The notes below the pieces were generated by a model. It did not search any database and was not told the origin of the DNA. It saw only the letters and a list, made by a program, of their open reading frames with translations. Both the position numbers and the translations under genes were made by a program. 64,000 bases of DNA from Gyromitra esculenta (taxonomy: Eukaryota; Ascomycota; Pezizomycetes; Pezizales; Discinaceae): the NCBI GenBank assembly GCA_038503075.1, contig JBCAML010000021.1, positions 186,001 to 250,000 on the forward strand, read 5' to 3'. Positions 59,257 through 64,000 of this stretch are shown one piece after another. Numbering within the stretch: position 1 is the stretch's first letter; each line of letters begins with the position of its first letter.

Positions 59257-62200
59257 AAAAAACTAGCAATCTCAGCAAAGCAACACATTACTGATAGCTA
59301 GCTTCCCAGAGTAATTTTTCCCTTTTCCCTTTGTTTCCGTTCTTGCTTTTGTTTATTCTTTGCTTTTTTCTGCTGGCTGTATATACCACTAGGGATGGGA
59401 AGGCGTGGTTTGTCTTGTTTCTCCGGTTTTTCTTTATCGATTAATTTTTTTCGCTGTAACATAGCTGTGTTGGGTGGGCTTTTTTCGGTTAACTTGGTTA
59501 CTTGAAATGCAATAATCTCGTATCTCAACACTTCATGATCGATCACTCGTCAGCTAGTGAACCTTCGAACCCAAACACACTTTGCTTCTCCAGAAACTCG
59601 CTATTTCCAAAACCCAGGAAACAAATCCACTTATTGCTATTACTCGTTTAATAAACATATGCTCGCTTTAAGCCTCTTAAACTGCCTTATTATTATTTTT
59701 TCCGACCACACCTTTTGACATGTCTTTCAGCCGAACATGGCTATCGAGAATACGGGTTTAATGACATCAACGCGCAACCCCCACGTTTTAATGAAAAATT
59801 TCGCTCAACCGCGACACCTAAGCCCCGTGATACCTAATCTCTTTTTTATAAATCTCGATCTTCCGAAGAGCAGAAAGATACATGTGGCAATACGGGGGGT
59901 AATTGTCTCTAGAAGTGCATTTATATCTAAATGTCACAAGACACTTATTTTACCCCCCCTGTTTTTGTTGAGGGCGTTTCGTTGTTTGGCTATTGATTTG
60001 TAAGGTCTTGGAATTCGTTCTTACAAATCCTGTCATCAGCCTGCTCGGTGACTTGGTATTCAAATCTGCCTTATCTTCTTATGATCGCTGGCCTTCGGTA
60101 CTCCTCGTGTTCAGCCCGTGCTTGCTTTTTTCAAATCGCAAAATAGTCCATGGAGAAGGTACGGACTATTTAACAATTCTCAGCCTCGCTGGAGTTTTAC
60201 CTGATGCACTCAAGGGTGGAAGCCACATCAATCACTAGCAGCAATGTCTATGTGAAGAGAACGTTCACATCGAGTGCTGATGGTGGCATCACATCTGCAG
60301 AAAGTAGAGTATTGCGTGTTGATTGTAGTATCGTAAAACCAGAGTTTTAGACAGTGCCGCTTGGAGATCGATTTGTTTTAGGCTATGATCTCTTGGATAT
60401 CTGTAAACACTGATCTGATCTTGGAATGTCATTCGAAAGATTTTCTGAGACATCAGAAGGCCAAGGATACATATTTAGAATTCAGCGAGGGATCAACATT
60501 GAAGATCATGCCACCTAGCGGCAACGGCTTCAATGGCATTCGTATGCGATTGGCTATGCTTCTACACCAGCAAAAATAGGTAAAAACACTCATAAGTATT
60601 CCATAGCTACATGTATTATAGAGTATTCTTCCGTTGGATGCTCTTAGAATTATATCCTATACGATTTTCACAAGAGGGCGAGATCACGTCTTACCGAGGT
60701 TTCGGATCTTGGCAAATGAAATGAGGCGTCTAGGGAAAGCCTCAATTTCGACCAATTGAGCTTTTATACCTTGGGAGGGGTAAGCTCGTCATCTTGTGGA
60801 AGATTGTACACTCTCCAATTAGTCTGCTCCGCAAATATATCGAGTGAGAATTCATGATTTCGATACTGAAAAATCCTGTGTTGATTTAGAGGAAGAAGGG
60901 ATTTTCATCCTAGCATGATATGTTGATATGACAGTATCAAATTCGCAAGCCATGATTTGCAAGTTTAGGATATCGTATTATTTCACATGCATGGTAGCAG
61001 CCACTATTCATGAGACCTTTCATGTGCCACGAGGAATGCCGTCTTACCCACAGGGCCAATCATGGATATCTTCATTCCCCCATCCATTTATATGGAATAC
61101 CGATTGAGTATTGTCAATGAATAGCTAAACTCATGAGTGAGATAACTTACCTCTAAAATTCGCAAGGTGTCACGTATTTCCGAGACACTGAGCTATTAAA
61201 CACAAGTCTTTCCCAGAAAGCCCAATGTTTAACATCATCCCTGTTGGCGCTCCACAGCCGCTGCAGCTCCCAGGTTATTCGAAGGCCCTACCAACCCTTT
61301 TCTGTTACCATGCAGAACTTTAAACATAAAAACAAAATAAGCGGACATCTCATGTGACATTCAGAAAAGAACCGCAAGAAGATCGCAACATGGATTTCTA
61401 TCCCGTTTCGGTACAGGTCCGACTAATTTGGCTATATTTTCCCCAGCCCTATCGTGTGACGTACTGCATTCTCGAAATGTGTGGTACATCAAAAAACCCC
61501 ATGGCGCTTGCCAATATATGAACAAACAGACCTACTTTGAAGACATGACGTGGCCCTATCCATTGATTTCATTTGAGCTTTGTAGGCCTTGACGGAGTCA
61601 TGTCAGAGCATTGGTCTTATTTCTCAAAGTAAATCACTCATGTTTTCGGCGTTGAGTTAGAATATGTGGCACTTTATGAGCAATCGGATTTCTAACCATG
61701 CAGTCGATCGATGCGCCCTAGAGGCAACGTGAGTATTTGATGTTTTAATAATCTAGCAAGACGTATCCCTCAAAACGCGTTCAGTGATATAATTTGAATG
61801 ATATGGTCCAAATTTCTTAACCGGCGCTATTTGTGTCGTTTGCTCTAAGTTTTCAGTTCGTTCAAATAGGCTATGCTCTGAGCTGTCGATGAGCCAATTG
61901 AGCCTGCTTTCGTAAGACAGGCGTCGAGCCCTAGTAATGCATAGCGAGTGCCATGTGAATTTGGGTGGATTTCCTAGCACAGGTTATAAGCCTTCCAAGT
62001 AAATTTTGTACGACATATCAAGCTTGGATAAATAGCAACTATTAACCAACAAAAGTCACTCTTGATTAACAAGTATCTAGTACTAAGGGAATGGCTGCAC
62101 TTAGGCGTTCATTAAATTCTGGGAAATGTGTCAACAGCCACATCCCGCCAACCACAACTCCAAATAGACAGAATCGATCAAATCGTGAGCCAATCTCCAC

Positions 62201-62860
62201 TCCATAGCCAAATATATATAGTTGTGCCTAGCTATTATTATCTCTTCGTCGTTGTAGCTGATTTGGTTACTTTAAGGGGTGGCGCGCGCGCAGCTTGTCG
62301 CGAGCTTTCCCAGCATTTAATGAACGCCTAAGTAAAGCACCTGAAAGAGCCTACCTTCCCAGAATCCAATGCGGATACTCATCCAAATCTGAAAGGTAAT
62401 GAACTGTACATTCCCCCCTCTCGTTCTACTAATAGCCAAAACCGTTAATCTACATCTAAGATCGAGCGTCGAAATATATAATGCCCAAAGTTTATTAGTT
62501 CACCATAGGTAGCTATCTAGTTTCGGTCTTCTTGGTTGTCATAAAGAGTTAGTCATTTCTATTCACAAACCCTGAGAATTTAGCTATATTACCTTCAGAT
62601 ATCTAGTACATAAACATTCGGCAACACTAAGTAATCGGTGTTCAAATTTCCAATATATTTTTGACATTGCTTTTGGATGCCTCGGAATTAACCAATTAAG
62701 GTGTTGAATTATAGAATCGTTTAGAGTAGTCCAAGATCCTATCAAGCCTATTCTTTTTTGTCAACCAAAATTATTTTCATAAATCCTTAACATCATGCAT
62801 ATGTATTCACATCTGAGATTTCCTCTTGCCTCCCCTTCGTGGTAAAAAAATACGTATCCG
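59257..62860. other. Gene-free spacer, 3.6 kb
   Basis: No supported gene. Short frames at 60385-60579 (64 residues) and 62128-62331 (starting only at GTG) are slightly protein-like but isolated. The sequence is AT-leaning with no repeats noticed. Confidence 0.45.
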
Positions 62861-63334
62861 TCAAAATAACTTTTCGATTCTATTTACTCTAGAGAAGGGT
62901 TGGAACCCTATGTTCGTTCCCGCAGAAAAGGGACTGGAGCGGAAAATTTCATAATACTCCTCGGATTTGGCATCCGTTTTGCCTCTGTCGATAGTCCCCA
63001 AGAAGGAAACAATCTCACCGATAGGTAGAGCTCGATAGCATATCCATAATTTTCGTCCGCGATAGAAGTAGACACTAACTATCATAGCAGCATCATCGAA
63101 GCTGGTCAGGAAATTGAGATATCTATCTTGCATAGAACAGCTTCGTTTTGAGATTTATGCAAATCTCCACCGAGTCCTTCGTACAATCATGCGATCAAAC
63201 AAGGTAAAGCTAATGAAACCGCTGCTGTGATACTTGGCTGTTGCTGTAGAGCCTCCAACATAGAGCAAAATACCCTGGTAGGAGATATCCTGCACTATTG
63301 GCTTATGGTATTCGACTGTTGTGGAAGTAGCCAT
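62861..63334 (-). pseudogene. Unknown gene interrupted by one in-frame TAA
   Basis: Reading from an ATG at 63334, a frame of 59 residues (MATSTTVEYHKPIVQDISYQ, then LLYVGGSTATAKYHSSGFIS, ending IVRRTRWRFA) meets TAA at 63157-63155. It then continues in the same frame for 97 more residues (CSMQDRYLNFLTSFDD, then RALPIGEIVSFLGTIDR, then GFQPFSRVNRIEKLF) to a TGA at 62861. Both halves have good protein composition and the frame is unbroken apart from the stop. No intron of suitable length and phase removes it. The likely readings are a recent nonsense mutation, possibly a C-to-T change of a CAA codon as made by RIP, or stop readthrough. No domain is recognised. Confidence 0.55.
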
Positions 63335-64000
63335 GGAGTGTGCCGTTCATCCCGCCAGGGGGTAGTGGGGATGTAAGACCTTTAGAGCTTCTATTATAGC
63401 GGGAGCCGATTATCGGATTACCGTGAAAGATCATAAGTAAAGTGGCAAACGTCGAGATTGAGTGAGACACCTCGTTGATGGATTTTATACGAGTTGTATG
63501 CTGTGGAGTATGGTGGGGGAGAGGGAGATGGACAGCAGGATGGGTTGTATTTGTACCCAGCAAAAATAATTACTCATTGTCAAGGGAACCACCAAGCCAT
63601 AGGATGGGAGAGGTACACTTACGAATGTAGACGGGAAGACTATTGGGTGAAACTTTCGAAATAATTGGTGGATTCCTATAAGCTACACGCAAAGCAGAAT
63701 TTCAAAAGAAACTGCCGTGTTTGTGGTTTTCCAATGCTGATCGGCCACATACATGCTTTGTGTTTTGTGTTCATTAAACCTAGGTAAGAACCAAATTCAC
63801 CACCAGCGAGTGTTTCATGCGAACAATCATCCACGAAGCAAATCTCATCACAAATGACTAACCGTACCAAAATTCTTTAAAAGAGGATTAAATTACGATT
63901 AGTTCAAAGCAGAGATCCCTTATCAAAAAGATATACCAAGGCAATGATCCCAGTCCTAAGAATCGTATCGTGAATGGACTCGACTTCTTAGCTATATCAG
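63335..64000. other. Right-end spacer
   Basis: This contains the upstream region of the interrupted gene. Minus-strand frames at 63303-63563 and 63676-63870 are not convincing; the latter begins only at TTG. Nothing else was recognised. Confidence 0.4.

Noticed and set aside
62128..62331. 67-residue frame with a hydrophobic middle
   Set aside because: It has only a GTG start, is isolated in AT-rich sequence and shows no recognisable domain.
63676..63870. 64-residue minus-strand frame upstream of the interrupted gene
   Set aside because: It opens at TTG, not ATG, and no splice path joins it convincingly to the frame at 63334.

Overview
The window is nuclear DNA of a filamentous ascomycete (Pezizomycotina). 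The evidence is short spliceosomal introns of about 42-177 bp with GT...AG ends, a dispersed fungal-type 5S rRNA gene, STAND/HET-type N-terminal domains, and fungal carbohydrate-use genes. A member of Leotiomycetes is possible, but the sequence alone does not settle the class. The region is gene-sparse: ten well-supported spliced genes, two intronless genes of unknown function, one 5S rRNA gene and three broken or doubtful loci. Wide AT-leaning spacers separate them and hold short TA-flanked inverted-repeat elements.

Layout from left to right. 1.9-4.4 kb: a fungal bZIP transcription factor. 8.0-10.0 kb (minus): a lactose/hexose-type MFS sugar transporter. 16.9-18.6 kb: an intracellular GH1 beta-glucosidase. 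20.6-23.3 kb: an intracellular GH2 beta-mannosidase. 23.6-24.0 kb: a doubtful frameshifted reading frame. 25.6-26.4 (minus) and 27.9-28.7 (plus): a head-to-head pair of diverged paralogues of unknown function. 29.4 kb: a fold-back element. 30.0 kb (minus): a 5S rRNA gene. 30.3-32.7 kb: a non-coding, highly degenerate tandem-repeat tract split by a TA-flanked hairpin element. 33.6-35.5 kb (minus): a PAF-acetylhydrolase-like lipase. 36.5-37.3 kb: a truncated copy of a fungal STAND-type N-terminal-domain gene. 37.7 kb: a MITE. 39.3-40.7 kb: the intact paralogue of the truncated gene, carrying a ubiquitin-like domain. 41.6 kb: a second MITE family. 42.2-43.4 kb: a xylitol/sorbitol dehydrogenase. 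44.0-45.1 kb: a Rab4-type GTPase. 46.6-47.4 kb (minus): a small coiled-coil protein. 52.5 kb: a third MITE family. 54.0-55.0 kb (minus): an MTH1-like Nudix hydrolase. 55.6 kb: the second copy of MITE family 2. 58.5-59.3 kb: a Ser-rich protein with a compact C-terminus. 62.9-63.3 kb (minus): a reading frame interrupted by one in-frame TAA.

The transporter, beta-glucosidase, beta-mannosidase and xylitol dehydrogenase would fit together as uptake and intracellular hydrolysis of plant-wall oligosaccharides, plus pentose catabolism. They are spread over 34 kb and are not an operon-like cluster, so joint function is an inference. The least explained items are the divergent paralogue pair, the degenerate repeat tract, the TA-flanked fold-back/MITE families, a 16-bp word found three times exactly, and the gene with a single internal stop. 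Exon coordinates come from reading frame, splice-site consensus and family continuity; no alignment or database search was run.
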